Notes: a model not told the origin generated them from the sequence alone. Positions 28,894 through 38,690 are shown, counted from the stretch's first letter. The stretch: 64,000 nt of DNA from Bradyrhizobium icense (GCF_001693385.1 NZ_CP016428.1:620001-684000), one strand, 5' to 3'. A program made the numbers and translations.

Positions 28894-29103
28894 ATGAGAG
28901 CCGTCATCAACTTCAAAGGAATCAAGGAACTTGGAATACCGTATAGTCGCACTCAGATTTGGCGCATGATGAAGAGCGGGAGATTTCCCCGCTGCTTCAA
29001 ATTAGATGAATACAGAAACAGTCCACCTGTGTGGTGGCGAGATGAAATCATTGAGTGGCTTGAGAACAGAGCCAAACGCGCTTCGATCAAAAGCGCTGCT
29101 TAA
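28894..29103 (+). CDS. AlpA-like phage/island regulator
   Basis: The 69-residue DNA-binding protein has a winged-helix of the AlpA/excisionase type (IKELGIPYSRTQIWRMMKSGRFPRCFKL and DEIIEWLENRAK). AAAGGAGG is well placed before ATG 28894. AlpA proteins usually control integrase or excision in such islands. The next gene starts 5 bases past its stop. Confidence 0.85.
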   Translation: MRAVINFKGIKELGIPYSRTQIWRMMKSGRFPRCFKLDEYRNSPPVWWRDEIIEWLENRAKRASIKSAA

Positions 29104-29108
29104 TAGGA

Positions 29109-29669
29109 ATGCGCTACGTCTCAGACAGGTGTTTGGTTTGCGGCAGTCCCGACAAAACTAATACCACCTGCGCAATTTCTGATTTTTGGTTCTGCTCCTC
29201 AGAGCATTATTCGCAAGCAGTCGAAACTTACGTACCTAAAGAATATAAGAAAGGTACGAGCCAATTTGATGATCCTCGGATACGAGAACTTTGGGATGAA
29301 GCCGGACAAAACGCCGACGACAATTATGAAGAATACATTCGGTTGTACAACCTCGATTGGACACTTGAACAATATGTCTATCACTGCCTAGACCATACCC
29401 CATACAATCAGCTCGTCACCCAGCGGAAAAACTCACGAGATGCAGCATGGGAAGCCGCTCGCCAAAAACTCACATCGCGCCTTGAATCTGAGGCTCGTGT
29501 CCAAAGGGACGAAAAGAGAGAAAAGGAGCGCATGGTTCGCGAAAAAGAGGAGGAGAAGGAACGTATAGTGCGGGAGAAAGAGGAGGACCGCCAGCGCAAG
29601 CTTCAGCAAGAGGAAGATGAAAGAGAAGCCGAGGAAGAGCGGTGGCGGCCGAAGCCATTTGAGTTATGA
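29109..29669 (+). CDS. Zinc-ribbon/charged coiled-coil protein of unknown function
   Basis: The 186-residue protein opens with a zinc-ribbon-like pattern (CLVCGSPDKTNTTC...FCSSEHY). The last 70 residues are a highly charged coiled coil of repeated REKEEEKERIVREKEEDR type. No family is recognised. Its stop overlaps the ATG of the TraG-like ATPase gene by 4 bases, so the two were cotranslated and may act together in DNA transfer or maintenance. Confidence 0.65.
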   Translation: MRYVSDRCLVCGSPDKTNTTCAISDFWFCSSEHYSQAVETYVPKEYKKGTSQFDDPRIRELWDEAGQNADDNYEEYIRLYNLDWTLEQYVYHCLDHTPYNQLVTQRKNSRDAAWEAARQKLTSRLESEARVQRDEKREKERMVREKEEEKERIVREKEEDRQRKLQQEEDEREAEEERWRPKPFEL

Positions 29670-30530
29670 GTATTGATTTAGACACACGCTGCAGCGGTCA
29701 GTGGGTTGTTGCCCAACAGGGGTCCGGTAAAACGAACCTGCTGACCCATATGGTCGGCCAGGACCTCCAACGAGATTGCTCGGTCGTTATCCTGGATTCA
29801 AAAGGTGAATTGACCGGCGCTATCCGCAATCTCGCACTCGGTGATCGCCTCATTGTTGTTGATCCAGCAGAGCCCGTAGCAATCAACCCCTTCGATGTTC
29901 CGAAAGGCGATCATGTCATTTCCCAGCTCGCGTACATGCTCAGTGGATTACTGGAAACCAACATCACTCCAAAGCAACGGGTTTTCTTTGAAACACTCGC
30001 CGGTGCAATCCTCGAATTTCCCAACCCAAGCCTAAACTTGCTATGGGAGATCGTCAGCAAAGGCCCACGTCCGTATCTGAGTGTCATCGAAAAGCTTCCT
30101 GACGACGTGTCCAGTTTCTTTCTACACGAATGGGATAATTACAGGGACACTGCTTCGGAGCTTCAATGGAGACTTCGGGGAATTATCAAAAAGCCACTCA
30201 TCGGCGCAATGCTTAGCGCTCCAAAGACGCGTTTCCACATCGGAAAGGAAATGGATGCTGGCAAGGTCATCGTTATAGATAACTCGCAGGCCAAGTGCGG
30301 GGCTGAAGGGTGCGGGTTTCTCGGCAGGCTCTTCGTCGCTCAGATATGGGCTGCTGGGACGGCCCGAGCCCTTATTCCAGAACACAGGAAAAAGCCGACC
30401 TTCGTCTACATCGACGAAGCCCACTTGGTTATTAAGAAGGATCAAAAAATCGGTATCCCTCCGCCAAAGGCCGTCTTGTTTGAGGGACGCGAGGGCTGCA
30501 GGTCCTAGGGGTAATCCTAGGAGAAGCGCT

Positions 30531-30932
30531 ATGACGATTTCGCGGGCAGAGGTTATCACATCGGTCGAGCGGCGGCGCCGGTGGTCGCAGGATGAGAAGG
30601 AACGGCTTGTTGGAGCATCGCTCGAGCCCGGAGCCAGTGTTTCCGAGGTGGCTCGCATGGCCGGCCTTCATGTGAGCCAGCTGTTCAGGTGGCGCAAAGA
30701 GCTTTGCAAGCATGGTGAAGCGAGTACAGCGCCGTTCGTGCCGGTCGAGATTGGGCCGTCTGCGCCGCCGCGGGAGGTGGCCGAAGTGCCATTGACGACG
30801 ACGGCGGCGCGTCGACGGAAGAGCCAGGGCATCATCGAGATTGATCTTGGTAGCGGGCACCGCATCCGGGTCGATGGCGACGTTGATGGCGACGCGCTAC
30901 GTCGCGTTCTCGATGCTTTGGTACGCCGATGA
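30531..30932 (+). CDS. tnpA: IS66 accessory protein TnpA
   Basis: This 133-residue helix-turn-helix protein ([43 protein letters not shown]) is of the IS66 OrfA type. It is the first gene of the element with AGGAG before the ATG. It overlaps tnpB by 4 bases. Confidence 0.9.
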   Translation: MTISRAEVITSVERRRRWSQDEKERLVGASLEPGASVSEVARMAGLHVSQLFRWRKELCKHGEASTAPFVPVEIGPSAPPREVAEVPLTTTAARRRKSQGIIEIDLGSGHRIRVDGDVDGDALRRVLDALVRR

Positions 30933-31276
30933 TCCCGGTTCCGACGGGCGCGCGAGTGTGGCTGGCGACAGGCTACACGGACATGCGCCGAGGCTTTCCG
31001 TCGTTGGCACTCCAGGTGCAGGAGGTGCTGCGCAAGGACCCGCTCAGCGGTCATCTGTTCGTGTTCCGCGGTCGCCGAAGCGATCTTGTGAAGGTGATCT
31101 GGCACGATGGCCAGGGGGCATGCCTGTTCACCAAAAGACTCGAGAGAGGAAGGTTCATCTGGCCATCGGTTGCGGGCGAAGCAGTGACGATCTCACCGGC
31201 GCAGATGAGCTATCTGTTGTCCGGAATCGATTGGCGCAACCCTCAAGAAGCGCTGCGACCAACGCGGGTCGGATAG
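30929..31276 (+). CDS. tnpB: IS66 accessory protein TnpB
   Basis: This 115-residue protein has [25 protein letters not shown], the OrfB signature, and [24 protein letters not shown]. It starts on the tnpA stop (ATGA). The role in transposition is accessory. Confidence 0.93.
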   Translation: MIPVPTGARVWLATGYTDMRRGFPSLALQVQEVLRKDPLSGHLFVFRGRRSDLVKVIWHDGQGACLFTKRLERGRFIWPSVAGEAVTISPAQMSYLLSGIDWRNPQEALRPTRVG

Positions 31277-31322
31277 CCGTTTTACTGTTTGAATCTGCAA
31301 CGTGATCTGATTCAATGGCTTC

Positions 31323-32975
31323 ATGATATCGAAGCCGGACGACCTTCCATCGGACCTCGTGAGTGCCCTGGCTGCGCTGCAGGCCGAGCGTGAGGCGCGG
31401 CTGCAAGCCGAGGCGGTAGCTGCCAGTGCGCGGGCGGAGCTGTCGGCCAACGAGGCGCTGATCGCGCACCTCGAGCTGCGGATCGAGAAGCTCAAGCGCG
31501 AACTGTACGGGCAGCGCTCCGAGCGCACGGCGCGGCTGATCGAGCAATTGGAATTGGAGCTCGAAGAACTCGTCACCACGGCGAGCGAGGATGAGCTTGC
31601 CGCACGTACCGCCGCGGCGAAAACCCAGGCGGTGCGCGCCTTCACACGCAAGCGGCCGGTGCGCAAGCCGTGGCCGGACGACATCGAACGCGAGCGCGTC
31701 GTCATCGAGGCCCCGACGAGCTGTGCATGCTGCGGCGGATCGCGCCTGGCGAAGCTGGGCGAGGATGTGACCGAGACGCTGGAGGAGATCCCGCGCCGGT
31801 TCAAGCTGATCGAGACGGTGCGGGAAAAGTTCACCTGCCGCGATTGCGAGAAGATCAGCCAGCCGCCGGCACCGTTCCATGCCACGCCGCGCGGCTTCAT
31901 CGGTCCGCAATTGCTGGCGACGATCCTGTTCGACAAGTTCGGCATGCATATCCCGCTCAACCGCCAGAGCGTGCGCTTTAAGGCTGAGATGATCGATTTG
32001 CCGCTATCGACGCTGGCCGACCAGGTCGGCCACGGGACCTTCGCCGTCATGCCGCTGTTCCAACTGATCGAGCGGCATGTGCTGTCGGCCGAGCGCCTTC
32101 ATGGCGACGACACCACCATCCGCATCCTGGCCAAGGGCAAGTGCACGACCGGGCGAATCTGGACCTATGTGCGGGATGACCGGCCCTACGGTGGGCCTGC
32201 GCCGGCGGCGGCGGTCTATTACGCCTCGAGCGACCGACGAGGTGAGCATCCGCAGAAGCATCTGGCCGCCTTCACCGGCATCCTGCAAGCCGACTGCTAC
32301 AATGGCTTCGAGCCGCTGTTCGACCCGCAGAAGAAGGTGTTGCCGATCACGCCGGCATTCTGCTTCGCCCATGCGCGGCGGGGCTTCTTCGAGCTGGCCG
32401 ATATCGAGAAAACCGCCCGGGACGGACAGAAAGGCAAACCGGTCTCCCCGATCGCGCTGGAGGCGGTCAGGCGTCTGGACGCCCTGTTCGAGATCGAGCG
32501 CGCCATCAATGGCCGCAGTGCCGACGAGCGGCGTGCCGTGCGCCAGGAGAGAAGCAAGCCGCTGCTCGACGACATGCACGCCTGGCTGCTCCGCGAGCGA
32601 GAAACCCTATCGCGCTCCTCCGAGGTCCTGAAGCCTATGAATTACATGCTCAGGCGCTGGGACGACTTCGCCCGCTTCCTCGACGATGGCAGGATCTGCC
32701 TCAGCAACAACGCCGCCGAAAGAGCGTTGCGCGGCATCGCCTTGGGAAGGCGCAACTGGACCTTCGCCGGCAGTCTGCGTGGCGCTGACCGCGCCGCCAT
32801 CATGCTGACGATGATCACGACCTGTCGCCTGAACGACGTCGATCCCAAAGCCTGGCTCGCCGACATCCTCGCCCGTATCGCCGATCTTCCCGCATCGCGT
32901 CTGCACGAGCTGCTGCCCTGGGAATGGAAGCTCCTGCGCCAAGCCGACAACCCCACCGATCAGCAAGCCGCCTGA
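31323..32975 (+). CDS. tnpC: IS66 transposase TnpC
   Basis: The 550-residue DDE-type transposase has an N-terminal coiled coil and the zinc-binding CACCGGSRLAKLG...CRDCEKISQP. The catalytic region has HGDDTTIRIL, DCYNGFEPLF and FAHARRGFFE. The closing part LSNNAAERALRGIALGRRNW is typical of IS66. It is full length. Confidence 0.95.
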   Translation: MISKPDDLPSDLVSALAALQAEREARLQAEAVAASARAELSANEALIAHLELRIEKLKRELYGQRSERTARLIEQLELELEELVTTASEDELAARTAAAKTQAVRAFTRKRPVRKPWPDDIERERVVIEAPTSCACCGGSRLAKLGEDVTETLEEIPRRFKLIETVREKFTCRDCEKISQPPAPFHATPRGFIGPQLLATILFDKFGMHIPLNRQSVRFKAEMIDLPLSTLADQVGHGTFAVMPLFQLIERHVLSAERLHGDDTTIRILAKGKCTTGRIWTYVRDDRPYGGPAPAAAVYYASSDRRGEHPQKHLAAFTGILQADCYNGFEPLFDPQKKVLPITPAFCFAHARRGFFELADIEKTARDGQKGKPVSPIALEAVRRLDALFEIERAINGRSADERRAVRQERSKPLLDDMHAWLLRERETLSRSSEVLKPMNYMLRRWDDFARFLDDGRICLSNNAAERALRGIALGRRNWTFAGSLRGADRAAIMLTMITTCRLNDVDPKAWLADILARIADLPASRLHELLPWEWKLLRQADNPTDQQAA

Positions 32976-33632
32976 CCTTCACGCATCGCCATCATAGAAC
33001 TCGCCGTGCCCGCGCGCATGCGTCAATCAGGCGGTCTTCTTCGTATGCGTACAAAAATCGCGGCCATCATCGACGAGCTGCGCAGTCAAAAGATCGGCCT
33101 CGTTCTCGCTCACCAAAAACTCCGAGGGCAGATAGAAGACACCAACGTCATTAGCTCGCTTGAGAACTGTGCGATTAAAATGGTCAACGTAGGAATGGGA
33201 GAGGTGGATTACTTCAGCAAGCTTCTCGACATTCCGGTGGATCGGATGAAAAACCTACCACGAGGGCACTTCGCCACCGACATTCGGTGGGAAGGCACCT
33301 CTATAATGTCAGTACCCAAAGCAAAGCTTCCATTTCGGATGATGACTGCCGATGAGGAGCGTGCTCTGCAGTTACGAATGAAGAAACTTTACGGAGTTGA
33401 AACGCGGAAAGCCGATCAGAAGGAGGAGGTGCCATCCCCGCGCTTGCTCCCCGATAAGACGGACAAAGCTCCCGAAGAGGGTTTACGCCGCGTTTCTCTT
33501 TATACGCTTCCTGTAAACACTGATCGGCCCGTTATCTCACAGCCTGAAGAACCCGAAACCGACCCGAGTAAGCCCAGCAAGTGGAAGCGATAAATTTTTT
33601 TTTCAACGCCGCCGCTGCTCCACCGTGCCACA

Positions 33633-33699
33633 TAGCGTCACATAGCTGCTCTAGCTCCGTTATAGCTGCCGCCTAGCATTGTCGCTAGGTGCCTCTAGC
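33633..33699. repeat. Helically phased TAGC array
   Basis: TAGC starts at 33633, 33643, 33652, 33663, 33674 and 33696. An inverted copy (GCTA) at 33684 fills the remaining place. Steps are 9-12 bases, so all seven lie near one face of the helix. The array ends 9 bases before the replication-relaxation gene. It might be a cooperative binding site, an iteron-like origin or an operator. Confidence 0.6.
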
Positions 33700-33707
33700 T
33701 ATCGCGG

Positions 33708-34652
33708 ATGAACTCTCGATGGACCAATCATCCAATTAAACGTGACGGCCAGGTCGTATCCATACGGCCGCATGTCGCTGGCGATCTCGAAATCCTCAAG
33801 TGTCTAGGACGCTATCCCGTTCTCACGCCCCAGGACATCTCTGCGCTCACCCAGCGCTCATATGGCGCGGTAATCGCCCGCACTAATCTCCTCAAGCGCA
33901 AACCTAACGAACTGATCCAGGTCCATCGGTCGCAGCTTGAGCGCCCGCGCATGTATCAGTGTTCTCCGCAAGCGCTTCACCTCACAAATAGAGGCATAGC
34001 CAAACTAAAAGAGATCGGCTTCGAGATTGCCCGCCGCGAGCCGTCGATCCACTTTCTTCACCAATTGACCGAAAGCCAGACTGCTGCCTCATTTGAGATT
34101 GGCGCGCGCGAGCGACTGATCCCCTTCAGTGAGATCGTGAACAGCCCGAGCGCTCCCAAGACCTTTTCGGAGAGCGAGGATCACTCTATCCCGGTAGCGT
34201 TCTCTTACAAGGGCAAGGATTACAACTTCAAACTCTCGCCCGATGGGCGGCCGTTCGGCGTTGCGTATCCAGATGACACCTATCGATTCTGTGTCTTTGA
34301 AACGGACTGTGCTTCAGAACCACTGGTATCGAGCAATCGGGACCGCCAAGCCATTGAAACGAAGCTGGCAGCTTACCTGGCAGTTCTGGAGAACAGGCTA
34401 TATGAGGCGCACCTTGGTCTGCCGAACCTGACCATTTTATTCACATCAACGACCAAGACGCGCGTCGAGAACATGATCGCGCTCTTGGCATCGATGTCCA
34501 CGCGTTACCTCAATTCCTTCGCGTTTCAAACCTTTCCAACAATCGTAGGCGACGCCCCGCAGCCTACTGATCGCGGCTGGGCCATCACCAAGCCGTGGCT
34601 TCAAAGCGGTGGCAAAACCTTGCACCTAGGAGAAGTGAATGGAAAGGCTTGA
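33708..34652 (+). CDS. Putative replication-relaxation family protein
   Basis: The 314-residue protein begins with a winged-helix region (GDLEILKCLGRYPVLTPQDISALT...NLLKRKPNELIQVH...LTNRGIAKLKEIG), like the Replic_Relax family found on plasmids and integrative elements. The C-terminal half (residues 160-310) has a nuclease-like topology but no motif I can assign. It follows a phased TAGC array and precedes three small genes with overlapping stops and starts. It may bind the array, but no relaxase active site is visible. Confidence 0.5.
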   Translation: MNSRWTNHPIKRDGQVVSIRPHVAGDLEILKCLGRYPVLTPQDISALTQRSYGAVIARTNLLKRKPNELIQVHRSQLERPRMYQCSPQALHLTNRGIAKLKEIGFEIARREPSIHFLHQLTESQTAASFEIGARERLIPFSEIVNSPSAPKTFSESEDHSIPVAFSYKGKDYNFKLSPDGRPFGVAYPDDTYRFCVFETDCASEPLVSSNRDRQAIETKLAAYLAVLENRLYEAHLGLPNLTILFTSTTKTRVENMIALLASMSTRYLNSFAFQTFPTIVGDAPQPTDRGWAITKPWLQSGGKTLHLGEVNGKA

Positions 34653-34782
34653 GCAGCTAAGGCAACTCCTCAAACAGAAGGAGGATGTCGACCGGCAATT
34701 GGCGGCCATCCGGCAGCAGATCAGAGAGGAAAGCGGCCTGCTTAAGAAGCCTCGCAAATCGAGGAAACCCGGCAATGGCTGA
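34639..34782 (+). CDS. Short coiled-coil peptide (47 residues)
   Basis: This is too short for most gene callers but well supported. AGGAGAAGTGA precedes the ATG, the gene overlaps the upstream gene by 14 bases and the next gene by 8, and the sequence is amphipathic (MERLEQLRQLLKQKEDVDRQ...). It probably forms a helical dimer. Function unknown. Confidence 0.6.
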   Translation: MERLEQLRQLLKQKEDVDRQLAAIRQQIREESGLLKKPRKSRKPGNG

Positions 34783-35008
34783 ATACTGGTGTTCAAACTG
34801 CAAACAATCATCGGTCCACTACACATTCTTCTTCACTCCAAAATGCGAGAACTGCGCAGAGGAACTAGAGGAAGAACGATCCCCCGAACCGTATATCGTC
34901 GATTTCAAAGAGATCGACATTGGTCCAGTCGAGGGCGAGTGCGATGAGGAAGACAACCATGAGGAGGGGCAAAGTGAGGACGCTGAAGGAGAAGGAGGAG
35001 AGGAATGA
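34775..35008 (+). CDS. Small zinc-ribbon protein with acidic tail
   Basis: The 77-residue protein has one zinc-ribbon (WCSNCKQSS...PKCENCAEEL) and a strongly acidic C-terminus (about 20 Asp/Glu). It overlaps the preceding peptide gene by 8 bases and the next by 4. No family is recognised. The layout suggests a translationally coupled run of small genes. Confidence 0.6.
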   Translation: MAEYWCSNCKQSSVHYTFFFTPKCENCAEELEEERSPEPYIVDFKEIDIGPVEGECDEEDNHEEGQSEDAEGEGGEE

Positions 35009-35538
35009 ACAACCTGAGCCGGGAGCGATCCCGGCTCTACTTTTTGCAGCGGACATTTCGCGCCCTGAAAGTCTCCACGACGCTAGACGAGAAGAGCAAA
35101 GGACGCAGGAAAACTCCGGCTCTTGCTTTTTGCCCTGCCGGAGTGAGGAGCATTGAGGAAGTCCGCGGGAAGTCGAGGTTTTCAACATCGTCAGCGCCGC
35201 GCTTGACAAGAGGATTTATACACACCACTCGCACAATAAGGTCTCTTGGACCTGCTACCATAAGGCTCATGCTGCAGAACACGGACGACCGAAATCGAAC
35301 CAGCTGGCGACGCATCTTGGCACTCTGTTGGATAATCCTTTCGATTCCGTCTGTATTGATCAGTATTCTTGGCGTCGGCATGATCCAATCATTTTCAATC
35401 GATACGATCATCTTTTTGGCTCTTCCTCTATTCTTCGTAATTGGAGCGGTAGCCGGACTTAAGAGGCCGTTCTCGTCCTGGCTCGTACTGCTGCCTGTTC
35501 TCGGCGTGCTCCTCCTGCCTTTGTTTTCGCATTTTTGA
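35005..35538 (+). CDS. Membrane protein of unknown function
   Basis: The 177-residue reading starts at an ATG that overlaps the previous stop and has GGAGAGGA before it. The first 85 residues are basic and low in structure signals. The last 85 form two or three membrane helices (ILALCWIILSIPSVLISILG, TIIFLALPLFFVIGAVAG, WLVLLPVLGVLLLPLF). An alternative start at 35269 would give an 89-residue membrane protein alone. I cannot choose with certainty. Confidence 0.5.
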   Translation: MNNLSRERSRLYFLQRTFRALKVSTTLDEKSKGRRKTPALAFCPAGVRSIEEVRGKSRFSTSSAPRLTRGFIHTTRTIRSLGPATIRLMLQNTDDRNRTSWRRILALCWIILSIPSVLISILGVGMIQSFSIDTIIFLALPLFFVIGAVAGLKRPFSSWLVLLPVLGVLLLPLFSHF

Positions 35539-35566
35539 AAGCAATTGAGTTGGGACTTATTTCTGC

Positions 35567-38164
35567 TTAGATGCCAAAGATAGAGCCCCCCGAGTTACTA
35601 TCAAAGTGCAAGCGTTCCACACCATACAATATGGCGAAAGGATCATCGCTTCCGCGAAGATAAAGAGCAGTCTCCTCGCCGTTAACTATCCAGCTCCAGG
35701 CTCCTTGTGACCCAGACGAGTCAAGCGCATGGGTGCCCGAGCGCCCACGTAAGTGAAGCGTGTCAGTACCTAGGCCCCCATCAATTATGAAAGCTTCAGC
35801 ACCAGTGCCAGTGTGGCCGATGCTTGCGAATTGGAAATTGTCATCGCCCGGCCCCGCGAAGACAAATTGATCGGTCCGAACAAGTCGTACAAAGTCGTTG
35901 GACTCTGTGCCCGGAGCAACCTGAAAATCTGTTATCTGATCGCTCCCAAAATCGCCGGTTTGGATCGCGTTTCCTTCGGGCGTGCCGCCAAAGACATCGC
36001 TATCGACTGCACGGTGCACCAAGTCGATCGTATGATCCACATAGCGCGACATCGAGTGGGCAGAAAGATCCGTCCGTGGAGAATGAGTGAAGATGTCGTT
36101 TGGAGAATGAACGAAAATATCAGTGCCGCTTCGCGGACCGATGAAGCCGTGGCCGTCGTTCTCATTTGCAAAGGGATCGCCAATATCCACGAAATTGACC
36201 TGTCGCGCGTCAGTTGGCTGAGAGAGATTGGAACCAATACTGCCCCACGTATAGCCCCTCAGCATATCCGTGGTTATGCCCGCCATGGGAAAACCCAGTG
36301 CGATTTGCACCATCGATCCCCCAAGACTATGTCCGCTGAACAGTATTTGCTCTATCCCATTCTCGTTCGCGTAGTCGGCAATGGCCGATAAAAGGGGATT
36401 GAAGGAGCCAAAGTAGGCATCTTCCGCGTGCCCAATGTCGTGCAGGAGATCTGCAACAGTGTCAGTACCCCTAAAAGCAATAACGAGCGTGCTCGTTCCG
36501 TTTATATTTCCCGAGAGAACCAAGGCACTTGCGTCCCCTGCGAGCAACGACAGCCCGAGAAGCGATGCGGTGTAAACACCGTCGTTCAGCGAATACTCGG
36601 CAGTGTTCGTAAGATCCAGTTCTTCAGCTGTAAGACCATGCCAATTTCGATCTTCAAAATGCGCCGCGCTCGGATCATAAACATCAAGCGCCAGTTGTGC
36701 CATCTCAGCGACGAGATTCTCAGCCGTCAGGTTTACAACCGGCAGCTGGTTCTCAATGACAGCGAACACCTGCGCCTTGACGGCAGCGCCATTCGTATCC
36801 CCCGTGGCGCCGCCGAGGCCGTGGCTGAAATCCATCCATGTCACCACGAAGCCGCCGTTCGACAGGGTCGTGATCTGCGGACCTCCCTGATCATTGGCCG
36901 TCGCCGTGTTGACCAGGATCTCAGTCCCGAGCGGGTTGCCGTCAGCCGTGAATACCTGCGCTCTGATGGCCGCGCCGCTGGCATCGCCTGTGGCACCGCC
37001 CAGGCCCGTAAAATCCTCCCAGGTCACCACGAAGCCGCCGTTCGAGAGACTCGTGATCCGCTGATGGATCTGATCGGGCGAGATCGCCGTGTTGACCAGG
37101 ATCTCGCTGCCGACGGGGGCCCCGGTGGCCGTGAACACCTGCACCTTGACGGCAGTGCTGCTCGGATTGCCCGTGGAGCCGCCGACCCACGTCACCACGA
37201 AGCCGCCGTTCGACAGGCTCGTGACCACATTAGAGGAGCTTCCAGTCGCTACCAGGATCTCACTCCCTATCGGGGTGCCGTCAGCCGTGAACACCTGCGC
37301 TTTGCCGGCAACGCCGCTCGCATCCCCCGTGTCTGTCCACGTCACCACGAAGCCGCCGCTCGACAGACTCGTGATCTCCGAATCGGACTGAAGACCGGCC
37401 GTGGCCGTGTTAACCAGGATCTCGCTGCCGACGGGGCCCCCGGTGGCCGTGAACACCTGCGCCTTGACCGCAGTTTCGCTCCCATCGAAGCCGCCCCAGG
37501 TCACCACGAAGCCGCCGTTCGACAACGGCGTGATCCGCGGTTGGTCCTGGTGACCTAACGTCTCACTGTTCACCAGGATTTCAGTGCCGAGCGGGTTGCC
37601 GTCGGCCGTGAATATCTGCGCCTTGATGGCACCACCACTCGCATCGCCTGTGGCACCGCCCTGGCCCATGCTAAAATCCCCCCACGTCACCACGAAGCCG
37701 CCGTTCGACAGACTCGTGATCTGCTGATGGTTCTGTTCGTGGAGGGTGGCCGTGTTGACCAGTATCTCGCTGCCGACGGGGACCCCAGTGGCCGTGAACA
37801 CCTGCGCCTTGACGGCTATGCTGCTCGTATCACCCGTGGCGCCGCCGATGCCCTGACTAAAGTCCTCCCACGTCACCACGAAGCCGCCGTTCGAGAGCGC
37901 CGTGATGCGCGGATTTTGCTGATCGTTCACCGTCGCACTGTTCACTAGGATTTCAGTGCCGAGCGGGCTACCGTCAGCCGCGAACACCTGCGCCTTGATG
38001 GCACCACCGCTTGCATCACCTGTGGCACCGCCCACGCCCCAGCTGAAATCCATCCATGTCACCACGAAGCCGCCGTTCGACAGGGTCGTGATCTGCGGAC
38101 CTCCCTGATCATTGGCCGTCGCCGTGTTGACCAGGATCTCAGTGCCGACGAATTGGATCGACAT
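35567..38164 (-). CDS. Eight-repeat lipase-like exoprotein
   Basis: The 865-residue protein has eight tandem repeats of 50-65 residues (about residues 5-480). Each contains a core like GTEILVN...ITxLSNGGFVVTW...GDASG..KAQVFTADG. A lipase domain follows with VIAFRGTDTV and the nucleophile elbow FSGHSLGGSM. The last 150 residues carry GDFGSDQITDF and FAGPGDDNFQF, like secreted calcium-binding proteins. There is no Sec signal, so type I secretion via the C-terminus is likely, but no transporter is nearby. GGAGATTGTC precedes the ATG. The repeats probably form a beta-propeller or solenoid. Confidence 0.85.
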   Translation of the reverse strand: MSIQFVGTEILVNTATANDQGGPQITTLSNGGFVVTWMDFSWGVGGATGDASGGAIKAQVFAADGSPLGTEILVNSATVNDQQNPRITALSNGGFVVTWEDFSQGIGGATGDTSSIAVKAQVFTATGVPVGSEILVNTATLHEQNHQQITSLSNGGFVVTWGDFSMGQGGATGDASGGAIKAQIFTADGNPLGTEILVNSETLGHQDQPRITPLSNGGFVVTWGGFDGSETAVKAQVFTATGGPVGSEILVNTATAGLQSDSEITSLSSGGFVVTWTDTGDASGVAGKAQVFTADGTPIGSEILVATGSSSNVVTSLSNGGFVVTWVGGSTGNPSSTAVKVQVFTATGAPVGSEILVNTAISPDQIHQRITSLSNGGFVVTWEDFTGLGGATGDASGAAIRAQVFTADGNPLGTEILVNTATANDQGGPQITTLSNGGFVVTWMDFSHGLGGATGDTNGAAVKAQVFAVIENQLPVVNLTAENLVAEMAQLALDVYDPSAAHFEDRNWHGLTAEELDLTNTAEYSLNDGVYTASLLGLSLLAGDASALVLSGNINGTSTLVIAFRGTDTVADLLHDIGHAEDAYFGSFNPLLSAIADYANENGIEQILFSGHSLGGSMVQIALGFPMAGITTDMLRGYTWGSIGSNLSQPTDARQVNFVDIGDPFANENDGHGFIGPRSGTDIFVHSPNDIFTHSPRTDLSAHSMSRYVDHTIDLVHRAVDSDVFGGTPEGNAIQTGDFGSDQITDFQVAPGTESNDFVRLVRTDQFVFAGPGDDNFQFASIGHTGTGAEAFIIDGGLGTDTLHLRGRSGTHALDSSGSQGAWSWIVNGEETALYLRGSDDPFAILYGVERLHFDSNSGGSIFGI

Positions 38165-38690
38165 GACAATCTCCTATGAGCCCAAAGTCTGGATAAGGAG
38201 GACACGTGAACATACGGGGTCGTCCAGTATGCGGCCGACTACTATCCCGTGGGACCATTCTGAATCACTTGAAGATCAGTGACGTTGCTAATAATGATTG
38301 GAGTCGTGGTCATACGTTCGCCCTAACGTGATGTGTCGTGCCCCGGGCTCCTTGCCAAGGTTCATACATCGAGGTGTGCTCGCTTCTTCGGCTTGGCCGC
38401 TCTCAAATCAATCGCAACGCGCAACGACAATCATTGTGACGCGTACGATCTCACCGCCCTTAGGAGCAGCTAGGCTAACGAATATCCAACTTTGAATTTG
38501 AGCCGCCGAGCTCGCGCCTAAAGGCGCCGTCTCTGCGGTGCCTGCCGATGGCATCGACGCTGCCAGTTGTAGAAGCGGCGAGTTCGGTATGTCGCCGCTT
38601 TGTGAGCAGCTGTCAGGCGCCCAACTGGCACCCTGTCCCATTCTGACGTTCTTTCCTTCCCGGATGCAAGAAAGAGCGCCATCCGTAATT
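38165..38690. other. Non-coding gap between the lipase start and the XRE operon end
   Basis: The gap is 526 bases. Short open frames exist on both strands (for example 38408-38641 minus), but none has a ribosome binding site, family or codon pattern that I trust. The lipase promoter should lie at its left end. No clear hairpin was seen. Confidence 0.5.

Larger units (their letters stand above)
30453..33052 (+). mobile_element. IS66-family insertion sequence, 2,600 bp
   Basis: The element carries the three-gene set of the IS66 family (tnpA, tnpB, tnpC). Both ends begin with GTA when read inward, with imperfect inverted repeats over about 20 bases. The 8-base sequence AAAAATCG flanks it on both sides (30445-30452 and 33053-33060), the duplication length known for IS66. 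Its GC is far higher than that of the interrupted gene. All three frames are intact, so it may still be active. Confidence 0.92.
29666..33593 (+). pseudogene. TraG/VirD4-like ATPase gene interrupted by IS66
   Basis: The left part (29666-30452) has a Walker A loop VVAQQGSGKTNLL, VVILDSKGELTG, and the Walker B PTFVYIDEAH. The right part (33061-33593) continues IAAIIDELRSQKIGLVLAHQ, the conserved segment after Walker B, and a Pro-rich tail. Removing the insertion with one copy of the 8-base duplication restores the frame exactly (DQK|IAAII) and gives a 439-residue protein. It resembles T4SS coupling/HerA-like ATPases that lack membrane helices. Both fragments are likely inactive now. The intact relative is at 62728-63918. 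Confidence 0.85.

Noticed and set aside
36428..37558. 376-residue plus-strand frame opposite the lipase
   Set aside because: Its repeats merely mirror the lipase repeats; no family matches.
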